A DNA stretch of 64,000 nucleotides from Acheta domesticus (GCA_031308135.1 JAHLJT010008446.1:161879532-161943531); one strand, 5' to 3'. Positions 21,500-32,089 are shown, counted from the stretch's first letter. A program made the numbers and translations. Notes: generated by a model not told the origin, from the letters alone.

Positions 21500-21745
21500 T
21501 GGGGTGGGGACACCATTTTAGCGAACACACGCGTCCAGACATTGCGGCATGGGGTTGTACAGGTCTCGAATGTGCAAGTCCATCCCATGCAGCTTGCACC
21601 TATGCGCGCGGTTCTTGCAGATTGGTGGCTAGGATCGGGGTCCTGATCGCACGCTCCATAGCACCACAAACATTCTTGATCGGAGACAGATCTTGCAATG
21701 CTGCTGGCCATGGCAGAGTATCCACGGCTGCAAGACATGCTCGGG
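21500..21745 (-). pseudogene. Tc1-like transposase, C-terminal fragment
   Basis: On the minus strand, frames read MQDL...LSPIKNVC-type residues (the L-S-P-I-E-N-x-W block with the third catalytic acidic residue replaced) followed by an Ala/Trp-rich helix and AMSGRV. The better open frame (21409-21738) is out of register, showing decay. It is the downstream half of the transposase whose upstream half is at 22398-22790. Confidence 0.5.
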
Positions 21746-21839
21746 AGATGGCTACGGTACGCGACTTATATCCCCACGTACAAAGCGTACAGGCTGTACA
21801 TAGTATTACACAATGTACTCCAGAGTGAGGCAGAGCTTA

Positions 21840-22395
21840 CGCATTTAATTAAAGCACGAGGCCCTCCCAACTACTGATAACTGATATCTTGGATCCAGAG
21901 AAAAAGGCGTCTTTTCGTGACCCCGATAATTTGAACCCCATTTCTATCTTAAGCACGCAATAAATACAGATAAATATTATCCTGGAGCTGCGCTCCACGT
22001 TCCAGACTCAGAGTGTCGAAGGCTCCAATAACTAACGCCTACCCCTTTAACATCCACATAATCATGAAAAGTCACTTCGGGACACAGCCCTCGTGATATC
22101 AAGCCTCTCGCTCCGGAGTCTCCCCTCCGCCTGTGATAAGGGCCACCCAGGGCGCGTCCGCGCCACTGATCATAACAAGCGTCTCCTCCTCCACCAAGTA
22201 TCTAGAAACAGGAGTGGGGATGAAATCTATATTGTTTGTAAGAAAGCGTTGTAATGTGTTCACAACCATTTTAGACTGCATAGTAGAAATTTGTATGACT
22301 TTGTATTTGTTCACTTCTGCAATAAACTCAGTGTGTTCTCACTCTCTGAGTTTCATTTCACCAAGTCTGTTTGAAGAACCGTCGACTTGCCATCG
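21840..22395. other. Insertion-like stretch within the Tc1-like remnant
   Basis: This ~550-bp stretch separates the two Tc1-like pieces. It has moderate GC content and an AATAAA at about 22320 followed by CTCAGTGTGTTC, which could be the end of a small LTR or of a retroposed transcript. No coding motif was recognised and no matching repeat was found in the window. Confidence 0.35.
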
Positions 22396-22397
22396 AC

Positions 22398-22790
22398 CTA
22401 TTTTACTCGCGGACGCGCGTTAAACTGTCGAAATAGGGCATGGGCGTGGGCGTTCACGAACGGCAGAGCCATCGGTTGCAGGATCTTCTGATTGTACCGT
22501 GTGGCTGTCACGGTACCTCCAATTAACACTAACGGTGAACGGGCACCATAAGATATCGCGCCCCACACCATCTCACCAGGCTGAGATTGCCGCCAACAGC
22601 GGGCGATGGTGGTGTCTGTACGACCGGTGTGGTGCGAAATACGGTGACAGGACCAACCAGCCTCCCACACACCCACGATGCAGCCCCTCTCGAACGCGTC
22701 TAACTGGACAAGCGGCTGTCGAAAGCGTCGCCAAGGCAAAGTGTACGTGCAGATGACGCTCTAGTGATGATATCCGATGTCGCAATGGCC
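22398..22790 (-). pseudogene. Tc1-like transposase, N-terminal helix-turn-helix fused to part of DDE domain
   Basis: The frame 22398-22739 reads QLDAFERGCIVGVWEAGWSC and HRISHHTGRTDTTIARCWRQ, the paired-like helix-turn-helix of Tc1 transposases that binds the element's ends. It then jumps directly to PGEMVWGAISYGARSPLVLI and LPFVNAHAHALFRQFNARP, the middle of the catalytic domain. The usual intervening region, including the first catalytic Asp, has been deleted, and the second Asp position reads RQFNARP in place of QQDNARP. It is clearly non-functional. An upstream piece in another frame extends to about 22785. Confidence 0.85.
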
Positions 22791-22899
22791 GGCGCGGCCG
22801 TTTGAAGCCCTCTCATCTAGACCGGTGGGCGCGATGTCACGCACCTACCACGCACCCCCCCCTGCCAACGCGCGGCCGACCGTGAAAACGAATTCGTTG

Positions 22900-23115
22900 G
22901 CATAGTCACTATTATAATGAACATCGTATAATATGTGCTGTATAATATATAATGGGTAATGTATAATAATATTAGTTACATATAATTATATTTTTTAGAA
23001 TATTGTACACCTGATGATGGGAAAAAAGGTAGTTCCCGAAACGTCGTTAAGGAACAATAAAATGACAAAAATAACATATTTTTTATTTTAAGATAAACTA
23101 GCTACCGTAAAAAAT
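22900..23115 (+). repeat. AT-rich stretch with Penelope-like 3'-end motif
   Basis: CACCTGATGATGGGAAAAAA followed by CCCGAAACGTCGTTAAGG and AATAAA resembles the CCTGATGATG...GAAACGTCG motif that I recall from the ends of arthropod Penelope-like elements. It lacks any RT nearby, so it would be a truncated end. Confidence 0.35.
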
Positions 23116-23119
23116 GGAC

Positions 23120-23535
23120 GTTAACCTTGTAACTTGTAAAAGTAAAATACACTTTCAAATGTGGTATAGGTCCTTTTTTCACGTTTTACTCTGAATTTAT
23201 GAAAATTGCAAAAGTTTGATTTTTCTTCGGCTTCTTCCTACAAGTACAAAATTAAATATAGATATTTTTTCCATCAAATAAAATTTGTCCGCCATGATTT
23301 CTCTCATTAAGGTCATGTACTTTTTTGAAAATTTTAGTAGTTTTCGCGCAATATTGCGAGAAATATGTGCAATTTTTAAAGAAATTACAAAGATAAGATT
23401 TTTATCAAAAGAGGCTCCAATTTTTTTCATTACATTTTTGGTAAGGATAGTACCTAATGTACTATATGTGATTACATAAAGTAATGTATTTTTTTGAGTT
23501 GTCTCTCATGTTGACATGAAATATTAATGACCATT
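23120..23535 (+). repeat. Modular interspersed repeat family, body copy
   Basis: Shares with 47860-48260 the series of words around TTCTTCGGCTTCTTCCTAC, GTAGTTTTCGCGCAATATTGCG, GTGCAATTTTTAAAG and GGCTCCAATTTTTTTC, in the same orientation. It is reversed at 40880-41130 and 47000-47310. It is AT-rich, with no real coding frame. Confidence 0.75.
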
Positions 23536-23544
23536 AATATTTGT

Positions 23545-23825
23545 GGGTGAGGTCGATAGTAGAGAAACTTGAAGAAAGGCGACTTCAGTGATTTGGGCAT
23601 GTTATGAGAAGACCTCTAGAGTACGTGGCCCACCGAGTGGAATCAATAGAGAATGGGAAACGAGCAAGGGGCCGCCAAAAGAAATGGAAAGATTATGTTA
23701 GGGACGGTAAGTGTCAGAATGGTGTCGCAGTGGATATGGCACAAGATACAAACAGTTGGAGAGTAGCGATCCGAAAAGCCGATCCCAGCTGAGATAAGGT
23801 CTGGAAGAAGTAAAAGAAGATATAT
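23545..23825 (+). pseudogene. LINE reverse transcriptase C-terminal fragment
   Basis: The stretch reads LEERRLQ, an in-frame TGA, then FGHVMRRPLEYVAHRVESIE, GKRARGRQKKWKDYV and DTNSWRVAIRKADPS. This is the conserved C-terminal tail of many insect LINE polyproteins (R-L-x-W-x-G-H-V-x-R....GR...RGRPKxRW.D.......R..W......DP). The element is 5'-truncated to about 0.28 kb. The purine-rich text at 23800-23822 is the probable 3' end. Confidence 0.8.
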
Positions 23826-24054
23826 AGCTTGAATCAGTTTCCATACAACATTCATTTATAAGGAAATTATTTCATAAAAAATATTTTTACTGAGAAATAA
23901 AATGTGGTCTACGAATTTAAGTTGTGGCGAGCCACCATTACTCCACACCGTGCTGGAGGCGTCACCGAAGACAAGCGGAATGCAACGACAAGCAAACATC
24001 TCGGCGGCGCAACCTCCAAAAAATGCTGCCGCGTGCACGCGAGGGTCCAATATA

Positions 24055-24540
24055 CAGGGTGAGTCACGTAACTTTAGCACCTTCTGTAACTTTTGAACGG
24101 TTGAAGTTATTGCAATGCAGTTTTCACGGAAGTGCATGAGGGAAAGGGGCTAATTGATACGTGCATTAATTTCTATTTTATCACTTGTATTTTACGATAT
24201 TTTTTAGTTCACTTTGTTTTTTCAAATGAAACTATACATATTTTTTCAGTTCACCATGACGAGCGTAAAAAGACGAATCCAATGATGTACATATTATTAT
24301 ATGTTAGATAGGCATTTTTTTATTAATTTTGATTTCTGCGACTGGGGTTTAACGGACATTTTGAATAGTCCACCACACAAGGTCACTCAGCGCTCCACCA
24401 GCACACGCGCTCCCGGGGATGAGAAGGGAAGGGGACGGACCTTATTGGAAGATACGAAACATAGTATTCCAAATATTCACAAAACCATTGCAGTTTTTTC
24501 TTGAACTGTGCTTTTCATACTTCCGCATTTTCAGATTTTC
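24055..24540. repeat. Left terminal inverted repeat
   Basis: About 480 bp, starting CAGGGTGAGT. It is matched by the inverted right arm with scattered substitutions and indels. The outermost ~30 bases are the best conserved. Confidence 0.8.
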
Positions 24541-24692
24541 ATCTTTCTTTGATTGAAGGAATTAAAGGATGGAAAATGAGGATCTATCATAAGTTTGTAT
24601 TGAAATAAAATTGTTTTTTGTATACCATCATTATAAACGACCCTTTTCGATACCCTGAATCGTACATAATCCAGTATTTTATCGCACGCTAC

Positions 24693-24731
24693 ATGACGTC
24701 ATCGCCATTATTAAACGCGACATGACGTCAT
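24693..24731. promoter_or_regulatory. Two ATGACGTCAT palindromes (CRE-like)
   Basis: ATGACGTCAT occurs at 24693-24702 and again at 24722-24731, with a third core TGACGTCA at 25326-25333 on the other side of the exon pair. TGACGTCA is the consensus of CREB/ATF-type bZIP factors. The upstream copy lies about 50 bases before the exon 1 start codon, where a promoter element would be expected. Function is inference. Confidence 0.45.
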
Positions 24732-24808
24732 GACGAACTTCTACTGTTCATAGAAAGACAGATCTGTAGAACTGGTTTCAGAAAGTAGACAAAATATTAT
24801 TACTCTAC

Positions 24809-25278
24809 CTTCATTAAGAGATATTTCTCATCATCTGCTTCCACTAAAAATTTTCTCACATCATCTTTCGAAAATATCATAGATTTTTCAGCTTCATAGC
24901 CGACATTAGCTTGTTTCATATATAAATGAACTTTGTTATAAGCAGAGATGTCAATTCCATCTTTAATTTTTAGCATAGTCTTCAATTTTGAATGACTGCA
25001 CCACAAAGATGATGCCTTACATACTGCAGACTTCAAAATAACACAAATTAGAAAATGAGAACTCGACACTAGTATTAATCATAAAAGTATGACAAACTTA
25101 CCAACTCAGATATATATGCCAGAACCACTGTCTTGCATATAATATTAACGTTATTTGTTTCCATCCACTTTCTAAATATTATATATTCCTTCTCATACAA
25201 TGCACTCGACTTTTTAGGTATTAAACTTTCTTCTGCCTTCGAGGCTTTTTCTAAAACTACCATTGGTAAGGAGGCCAT
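24809..25278 (-). pseudogene. Tyrosine-recombinase (Crypton-like) N-terminal domain, two exons
   Basis: Exon 1 (25278 to 25102) starts MASLPMVVLEKASKAEESLI and continues SALYEKEYIIFRKWMETNNV and KTVVLAYISEL. A 71-nt intron (25101-25031) with GTAAGT donor and TTTTGAAG acceptor follows. Exon 2 (25030 to about 24809) reads VCKASSLWCSHSKLKTMLKI, DISAYNKVHLYMKQANVGYE and DDVRKFLVEADDEKYLLMK, and ends at a possible donor AAG|GTAGAG. This is the SAM-like core-binding domain of insect tyrosine-recombinase proteins that I place near Cryptons. The catalytic domain with the R...HxxR...Y residues is absent. It could encode a DNA-binding remnant. Confidence 0.68.
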
Positions 25279-25423
25279 CTTTCATTCGAATGCGCACGTG
25301 AATCGGCTCTCCGCTGTCACAGTTGTGACGTCATAATACCAAGGTCCATGTTGCCAATATAAAACTTTACTTACACTTACTTCGTTTCATTTATAATTTT
25401 ATAATGATGTTATACAAAAAATA

Positions 25424-25571
25424 GCGTATGCAACTCGTTTATAATGTTCCTTTTTTGCACTCATAAGAAAATAGTCTATTACTAAACTCACTCCTTCGTC
25501 GTTCGTTTAGTAATAGACTATTTTCTTATTCGTGCAAAAAAGGTCAACATTATAAACTAATTGCATAAACT
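25424..25571. repeat. Long near-perfect hairpin
   Basis: The left arm (25424-25487) ends ATAGTCTATTACTAAAC. The right arm (25505-25571) starts GTTTAGTAATAGACTAT and is complementary over about 64 bases with few mismatches, especially the inner ~38. The loop is 17 bases (25488-25504). It lies inside the long-TIR element, upstream of the recombinase exons. Confidence 0.9.
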
Positions 25572-25801
25572 ACTATTATAACTTCAACTCCATTTAATGG
25601 GGTTTCATAAGATACTTATTAATGGGATCTTGAAACAAAGGACAATAAGAGTAAATAATTAAGACTACAAAAATATTGCATATTCTGAGCAAACAATTTC
25701 ATTGTTAATAAGAACAATAATAACTTAGGGATAGAAATAATATTATTTCAATACATACTACTTGAAACAAATCCGTATTTTCAATCCCTAAGAAACACAA
25801 T

Positions 25802-26271
25802 ATATCTGAAAATGGGTCAGGATAGAAAGAAGAGTTCAGGAAAAATGCAACAGTTTCGTGAATATTTTTCGTATCCTCAAGTACTAAAATCCCTTCCCTT
25901 TCCCGAACCCGCGTTTGCTGGGGGAGCGCTGCGTGACCTTGTGGGACTGACAGTTACAATGAAAATATCCGTTAAACTCTAGTCGCAAAAAAATCACATT
26001 TACTCAAAAAAATGCTTATCTAACATATGACAATATTTATATCTTTGGATTTGTCTTTTAACGCTTGTCATGATAGACTGAAAAAATATGTATAATCCCA
26101 TTTGAAAAACAAAGTAACCTCAAATATCTCGTAAAATACAAGTGATACAAGAGATATCAATACACATATAAATTATCCCCATTCCCTCATTCACTTCCGT
26201 GAAAACTGCATTGAAATATCTTCAACCGTTCAAAAGTTACAGGAGGTGCTAAAGTTACGTCACTCACCCTG
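25802..26271. repeat. Right terminal inverted repeat
   Basis: Inverted counterpart of 24055-24540. The outer end reads CACTCACCCTG followed by TATA. Confidence 0.8.
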
Positions 26272-26275
26272 TATA

Positions 26276-27125
26276 CCGGGCCCCGCGGAAGTAGTAGCAG
26301 TAGCAGTTGGAGCAGGAGGCAGTAGCAGTGGCAGAGAGTGGCAGAGATGGAGCAGTACAGCAGGAGCAAATACGAGTCAGAGACACGTGAGGAGCGAGGA
26401 GTGACGTAGCCAACTCATCCCAACCTTCATCAATGATGACTCGCTCGCAGGACGCTGCCGCCGCCGCCGCCGCTGCTGCTGTCGTCCCCGCCGCGCCTGG
26501 TCCACGGGTTGATGGGGTAAGAAGTCGCCACGTCTGAGCTCGACTCTCCTCTTCTCTATCTAATCTATCATTCCCCGTCCGTCTCTCTCTCTCTCTTTGC
26601 AATTGTAATAAATGGTGCTTCGATCTGCATAAGACTTCTTGAGGAAAACTACCCTTCATTTCCTAACATATCCAGTCAACCACAGTACGCCAAAGTGACG
26701 TGCCGCCTCAGGAATACGCTGAAGTCAGCTTCGCGGGTGGTACGCCACATCCGGTGGCAGCGGGTGGCCGCACATCACAAAGTTATTTTATTCAATAACC
26801 GTGGACTAGGTGTTCAGAAATAAGCTGTGGCCTGGTATTCAAGTAAAATTGTGAAAATGTGGAATTTTGATTCTCGAAATCTGCTGGTTGATTTTAACGC
26901 GTGAAAATTGATGAAAAATATTAACAATTCGGTGTATTTTGGGAATTTATTATGAAAATATAGAAAATTTATTGCAAAAAAACTGGAATAAATTTTAATT
27001 GAAAATAATGTGGAATGTCAGAATCTGGTCCAGGGACCTCCTTTCATATACTACTCGCATCATAAGCAAAGTGCGGTACTGCGTGCCGCGGGATGCCCGC
27101 ATAATGGTCAAAACATTTTTTAAAC
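26276..27125. other. GC-rich start then AT-rich stretch, no gene seen
   Basis: 26280-26520 contains GCA and GCC triplet repeats; the minus frame there gives a run of alanines, which is low complexity. A short CT repeat lies at 26581-26598. 26660-26790 is GC-richer without a motif. From 26800 the DNA is AT-rich. No domain is recognisable. Confidence 0.4.
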
Positions 27126-27129
27126 AATT

Positions 27130-27340
27130 CCAAATGTTGGCTTTATTTTTTCTGGAATAAAGCAAAGGACGTTTACAAAAGTAGAGGAACTCCCTTTTTC
27201 ACTGGGCTCTATACTTTTGAAAATTATAAAAGTTTATAGTTTGTTCCGAGTCTTGTTACAAATACAATATTAAAGATAAACATTTTTAAGGAAATCTATA
27301 TTTCAAAAATACGTGTTTCAATAATATGTGCAGTTTAATT
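27130..27340 (+). repeat. Diverged body fragment of the modular repeat family
   Basis: Words such as ACTTTTGAAAATTATAAAAG followed by a TTGTTCCGAGTCTTGTTAC segment, AATACAATATTAAAGATA and AATAATATGTGCAG follow the order seen at 23180-23370, with considerable divergence. Confidence 0.45.
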
Positions 27341-27344
27341 AAGT

Positions 27345-29055
27345 AGTGGAAATGTAGTGGTGCTTCTGTAACCCCATTACTCTATTTGAAGCGGAACTGT
27401 GCGATAATGCTCAATTTAGCAGTAGCACACTCACTGGCTTTAGTGTAGATTTGATTCTTATAAATGATACAATACCATGATCTACACTCAGCGTATTCTG
27501 TAGTGTCAGCGCACGGCGTTCTCGTGGGAACGACACAGTTTGAATTGCGCCGGCCCGGCGGTATCTCATTCATGTCCCTGTTCCTTTTGAATTGGATGGT
27601 GGAAGGAGGTTGGCGGTCACTACTTCATAAGATAAAAAAATAAACTGATAAGCACTGAATTTATTTCTGACGAGCGTCAGGGAAGTTACATTGAAAGAAA
27701 TTTTAAGAAACGGACCCTACCTACGGAGCTCATTTAAAAGAAAGTTTAAAATTAAAAGAAATCAAAAAATTAAATTCTAAACTTACAAACAAGTTTGGTT
27801 CTTAATTTTGATTACAATTTATGCCAGAGCGCGGCAACGCTTGTACAATAATATGACCAATAAAGTCCTCGTTGCGCTTGAAGAGCGTAAGAAAGAACCC
27901 ATTAGCGTGGGTCTTGCCTGTTCGGCGACTTCTGTTACAAAGGGTAGCAGTGGAGCTTCGCCAGCGAAGAAGCCTCCCCGGTCGTTGACCTCATCAGCTG
28001 GGGCGGCGGCTGGCTGGGCCGCGGCGGCTGGGGGCGGCGGCTGGCTGAGGGACGGCGGCTTGTAGTCTCCGAAGTTCCCAGACGTCTTCGCCCCGTCCAG
28101 GCGGTGGCAGTAGCGTCAGATCACGGTGTGGCTCAGATAATTCTGGGTATTGGTTACAAGGCGAACATTCGCCTGTCACTAATTTCGCGGGTCTTTAACT
28201 GTCTGGATAAAATTCCACGAGAGCATTAATCGTGATCTAGATGGCGGATTCACTTTGCCCAGATTTAGTGAACTGCCTAACAGTGTCCGAAAGCGGCTGG
28301 CTTTGGCACCGTTCCGCGAAAAAAAAGCTCGGTCCGATCCCGTGAGAATTCGGAATTAAGGAAAAGAAACTTTTCCTGTGGAACTATGTGGAGTCTCATA
28401 ACGGCCTACCTGCGAGCTTTCGTTGCATGAACCTCACCCTTCGAGTCCCACTTGTTCTCTTCCATCTCCCGACGTACGCTCCTCGCATGAACCTCTCCCT
28501 TCCCCTGGTACATGTTACCTGATTGGTCTAGATCTGTAGCGTCGTATATAATTTTCCATCAATCAGCTATAGGAATTCTCTAAAATTTTCCATACGCATT
28601 CATTCTCTTTCTCACTCTTGCTTTTAGCACTTGAACGTGCGCAATGGCATTCAGGCTGGCCGCGTAAATACTCGTTTTGATAACAAAAGCTTGTTAATGT
28701 TCCCTCGTTTCCCTTATTGAGTTAGACATGAACTGCTTGTGAGGAGCAAATCACCTTGTTTATTTTTATGGGGGGGCGCCCAAAGGAGAGTGGACCCTTT
28801 CTTCCGGGCGACCGCACACAGCTGCAGGTCATAAATTCCTTTTGAATTTGGGTCACTGTTATGTGTTCGCTGGCCGGGGGTTTCGGCCAGGGCGGGGAAC
28901 ACTACCCTTGTGTCTAAAATTCTATTTTATTATAAACTCACCGCTAATGTGCCGCCACAGTAGAGAGTGGGAATCTAAATCGGGAAGTGTTTTAAATGGC
29001 AACGAATGATTCAACAAGGAATGGATGAAACAGTCTCATCTGCTTTTTAATTTTT
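27345..29055. other. Mixed stretch, no gene recognised
   Basis: 27960-28080 is very GC-rich with GGCGGC repeats and gives Ala/Gly-rich frames on both strands. 28420-28510 holds two imperfect copies of a GCATGAACCTC(A/T)CCCTT segment. 28700-28920 has a short minus frame (MFPALAETPGQRTHNSDPNS) with no known domain. No convincing gene or RNA was found. Confidence 0.4.
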
Positions 29056-29440
29056 CGCCTTTACTAAGGTAAGAAAAGAGATAATTGTGCGCCGGAAAAC
29101 GGCCAATTTTCCGCAGAAAACTCAGATTGACGAGACCTAGTGACGCAAAAGTACGTGTTGCTATATATAGTAAATTACTTCCTCCAACACGTGGTGTAAC
29201 CTCAATCCATGAATTGTGGGTCCTTGATATCGGAAATCGATTGGTTCTTGATATCGCAAAACTTCTGTGCGTCCGTCCGTCTTTCTGTGTGTCCGTATGC
29301 GGTCAATGCTAGCTTCAAAACCGTTCCGCTGATTTTCTCCAAATTTGGTATTCCTTGGTCGATCTGAACGCGAGGCTTTGGTAATGCTAATGAGGCTAAT
29401 GTATCTAGTGACGAACGGCCATTCCGTAGCATTTGTACAA
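29056..29440 (+). repeat. Head module of the modular repeat family
   Basis: ATAATTGTGCGCCGGAAAAC, then CACGTGGTGTAACCTCAATCC, then GTCCGTCCGTCTTTCTGTGTG and CAATGCTAGC.. AAACCGTTCCGCTGATTTTC match 61120-61390 in the same order and orientation. The CCGTCCGTCT tract is a hallmark of the family. Confidence 0.72.
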
Positions 29441-31430
29441 CCCTTACTTTTAAATCTCGCTCCAATTTGTCTGGATGCAGTGCTCGCAAGCACAAGTAAG
29501 TGTGTTACCTTGCTCGCGACCTTGACTTGCCCGCCGTACTGGGAACAAAAGGTTCGTCAAATTAGCTCGCAGGATTATCTCTACGCAATAATAACGTAAT
29601 TTGCTAGGTCTGTTTAAGGGAGCCATTATTCTCGAAAATATTTGAGGCAACCTTCATGGGGTTAGCCTTCTTTGGGAGCGCGTTGTAAAACGACAGAAAT
29701 ATCGCACCTGAGATAACACATTAAGAGATAATGCTGCACGAAGCGATGGATGTACGTGATCTTTTCAACGCTATATCTCGTTAAAAATGTAGAATTTCTG
29801 TGACAGGTGTGACAAATTGATGTGACAGGTGTGCGTGATAGATGTGCTAATATTTTGACAGATGTGCTAAGAATTGCTAAAACTATGAAATGTAGGGAAT
29901 TTTTAGCAAAAATTGTAATTGCAAAAAATGTTAATATTTCTAAATTGAGAAAATGTGGTTTATAAAAATCTGGTTCAGGACCTCCTTTTATGTACTACTC
30001 ACCTATTTTCATTAATGTATTCCGTGTCCATAACGCTCTATTATTCGATGGCGTCGGATTTTCCCCACTCCAATTTCGACTCTACTCTCAACACCATTTC
30101 CCGTGGCGTTACCACTGGAAGCCACGAGTCAAATGCCGCCGTTTCGCGCTCACTCGGTCGTCCTTGAACCGTTCGTCTGTAACCCGTTCACTAAATTCGC
30201 AGATTTTGATTCTGGCGTACCCGCGAGATTTTACTTTTGGGTGCATGAAAACGCGTTACGTTTCGTTTTTAACTAATCGTGCAGCAACAGAATATATTTG
30301 GCTACTAGTTGGAGGGATATTTTTAACACTCTGTGATTGAATAGGGTATTGATTTATATAGAAGTAGCTGACTGTCTTTGTTTCTCCGCAGACACTCCCT
30401 TGATTGATTACGTTCCGGAGATTACCACCTAATTTAGACCATTAGGTTCCATTTTTTTATTGCAGACTATATTTGGCACTTGTTGCGGGCAAAATTTGTC
30501 ACAGAGGAGATGTGATACGGGAAATAGTGTAGAAGGCATGGTTTTCTTTTTATTCGAAGAATAAAATTTATGAGCCTCAATACCGGTAAATTTTAACTAA
30601 TCGTGCTGCAACAAATGTTTTTTTTATTTACATTGGTAAACACGTTACATTGGCCTTAGGAGTGCGTGCATAGCAACGACCATTAAAATGCTGAGAGTCC
30701 ATTAAAAATATTTCAGCGGACTTTTGGGTTTAGATTTTATCAATGCTCATAAATCTTGGTATAAATATGAGGTTGACACAAATCAATGTTTGGGAGTAAA
30801 TGTAAACAAAATTTATTTTTACTGATGTTTTGGTACATGTAATTGAAAGTAGTATGCTAACATAATCTCTTAGTCAATGCCTCGAACATTTCTTTTCGTT
30901 CGCCTATCACAAAATGAATCATAAGCTTTCTCATAAGTGGTTACAGATTTAGAATGCATCAAACGAGAGCTTGCAGATTCTGCTTCCTACAGAATATCAT
31001 TTGGCTCGAAAACATTTTATGATACTTCGAAATTTCCCGACGTTTTTTCTCAATCAGCTTTAATGAACAGAAAACGCATTCATCTGTTTGATTACAAACA
31101 AAGCATCCGGTACCGCCAACGCTACCGAAAATCAAGAGATATGACAATATTTTTCATGAAAGTGAGTAGTAAATAAAAGGGGCATTCTGGACCAGATTTT
31201 TTTGAAACCCCTCATTTTTTATACCAAAATATAACCACTTTTTCATTAAAATCGTATTAAAATACTCAAAATTTTCAATGTTTATTCCAAAATATCCTCA
31301 TTTTTACATATTTTTTGAGATGTTGACTTTTTATCAAGCAAATAACTTCTAGACCTCAAGAACTTTAATTATGTAAAAAACCTGATTCAATAACATCCTT
31401 TTCCATAAATCCTTTATATCTTCTTTAAAT
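29441..31430. other. AT-rich stretch, no gene recognised
   Basis: Contains only short frames. TGTGACAGGTGTG-type words are repeated at 29800-29860. The 79-codon frame at 30937-31176 has no known motif. I see no transposon ends in this stretch. Confidence 0.4.
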
Positions 31431-31432
31431 CC

Positions 31433-31434
<2 letters not shown>

Positions 31435-31493
<59 letters not shown>

Positions 31494-31558
31494 TATATAG
31501 ATATAGATATATATACATGTATATATATATACATATATATATATAGATATAGATATAT

Positions 31559-31600
<42 letters not shown>
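31435..31600. repeat. (AT)n microsatellite with embedded ~54-bp duplication
   Basis: A long run of TA repeats contains two copies of a longer unit that includes GATATAGATATATATACATG. The Tyr/Ile-rich frames across it are artefacts. Confidence 0.95.
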
Positions 31601-31607
<7 letters not shown>

Positions 31608-31609
31608 TC

Positions 31610-31885
31610 AAATTCTTACTTTTTAAAAGATCTCTTATATCTTTTTCATTTAAATCATTAGCATATCGATTAGGTAAAATTACACTAAACATTTTTCCTT
31701 GTATGTCAGTTTTTAGATCCAATGCTACTTTATTATTTCCATATTTTGCATTTACCTTTCTTATAGAAGCAATAGGATATTCACGACCTTTGATTAATTC
31801 AGTTATTTTTTTATGAATTTTAACATGATATGAAGCTTGATTCAGTTTCGTTACAACATCTACTTAGAAGGATAATACTTATCCT
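31610..31885 (-). pseudogene. Small ORF resembling Polinton-associated protein, start of a head-to-head pair
   Basis: Minus-strand sequence from about 31885 reads [24 protein letters not shown] residues via a frame break at about 31810, then [40 protein letters not shown] and [16 protein letters not shown] short protein with E-Y-P-I, K-Y-G, a hydrophobic strand, and L-P-x-R-x followed by an L-L-K helix resembles small single-strand-binding-like proteins I recall near Polinton or virus-like loci. The name is tentative. An inverted, shorter copy begins at 31893. Confidence 0.42.
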
Positions 31886-31995
31886 ATTAGAAATGGACGT
31901 TGTATCGAAACTGAATTAAGCTACATAACATGTTGAAATTCATAATAAAATAACTGCATTAATCAATGACAGTGAATATCCTATTGCTGATATAA
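31886..31995 (+). pseudogene. Inverted partial copy of the same small ORF
   Basis: The sequence from the ATG at 31893 reads MDVVSKLN, a stop, then HVEIHNKITALINDSEYPIA and DIKK. This matches, in opposite orientation, the start of the frame at 31610-31885. The two starts face each other across about 30 bases, including an AGGATAATACTTATCCT palindrome. The copy ends after ~35 codons where the sequence diverges. Confidence 0.6.
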
Positions 31996-32089
31996 AAAAG
32001 TGAAATTATTGAAATAAAATGTGGTCTAGGAATTATTATATTATAAATGTGATTTAATCTATTATCATTTGCATCATATATTATTCATA

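Larger units (their letters stand above)
24055..26271. mobile_element. Transposon with ~480-bp terminal inverted repeats carrying tyrosine-recombinase exons
   Basis: Ends read CAGGGTGAGT at 24055 and its complement at 26271, each next to TATA (24051-24054, 26272-26275). The left arm (24055 to about 24540) aligns in inverted orientation with the right arm (about 25802-26271). Shared landmarks are CGTAACTTTAGCACC, TTTTCACGGAAGTG, the ACAAGGTCAC..CAGCGCTC block, GATACGAAA and CATTTTCAGAT. The core holds two minus-strand exons of a tyrosine-recombinase N-terminal domain, ATGACGTCAT palindromes and a long hairpin. Arms have diverged, so it is not recent. Confidence 0.82.

Noticed and set aside
22310..22390. 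Solo LTR ending near 22390
   Set aside because: An AATAAA and a U5-like stretch are present, but no TG...CA pair with a target duplication could be found.
26264..26659. Alanine-rich protein
   Set aside because: Low-complexity GCA/GCC repeats with no conserved segment, next to a transposon end.
27808..28065. Ala/Gly-rich 85-codon frame
   Set aside because: GGCGGC-type repeats produce it; the antisense frame is equally open.
31349..31722. Tyr/Ile repeat protein
   Set aside because: Translation of a TA microsatellite; only the C-terminal part outside the repeat (minus strand) has real sequence.
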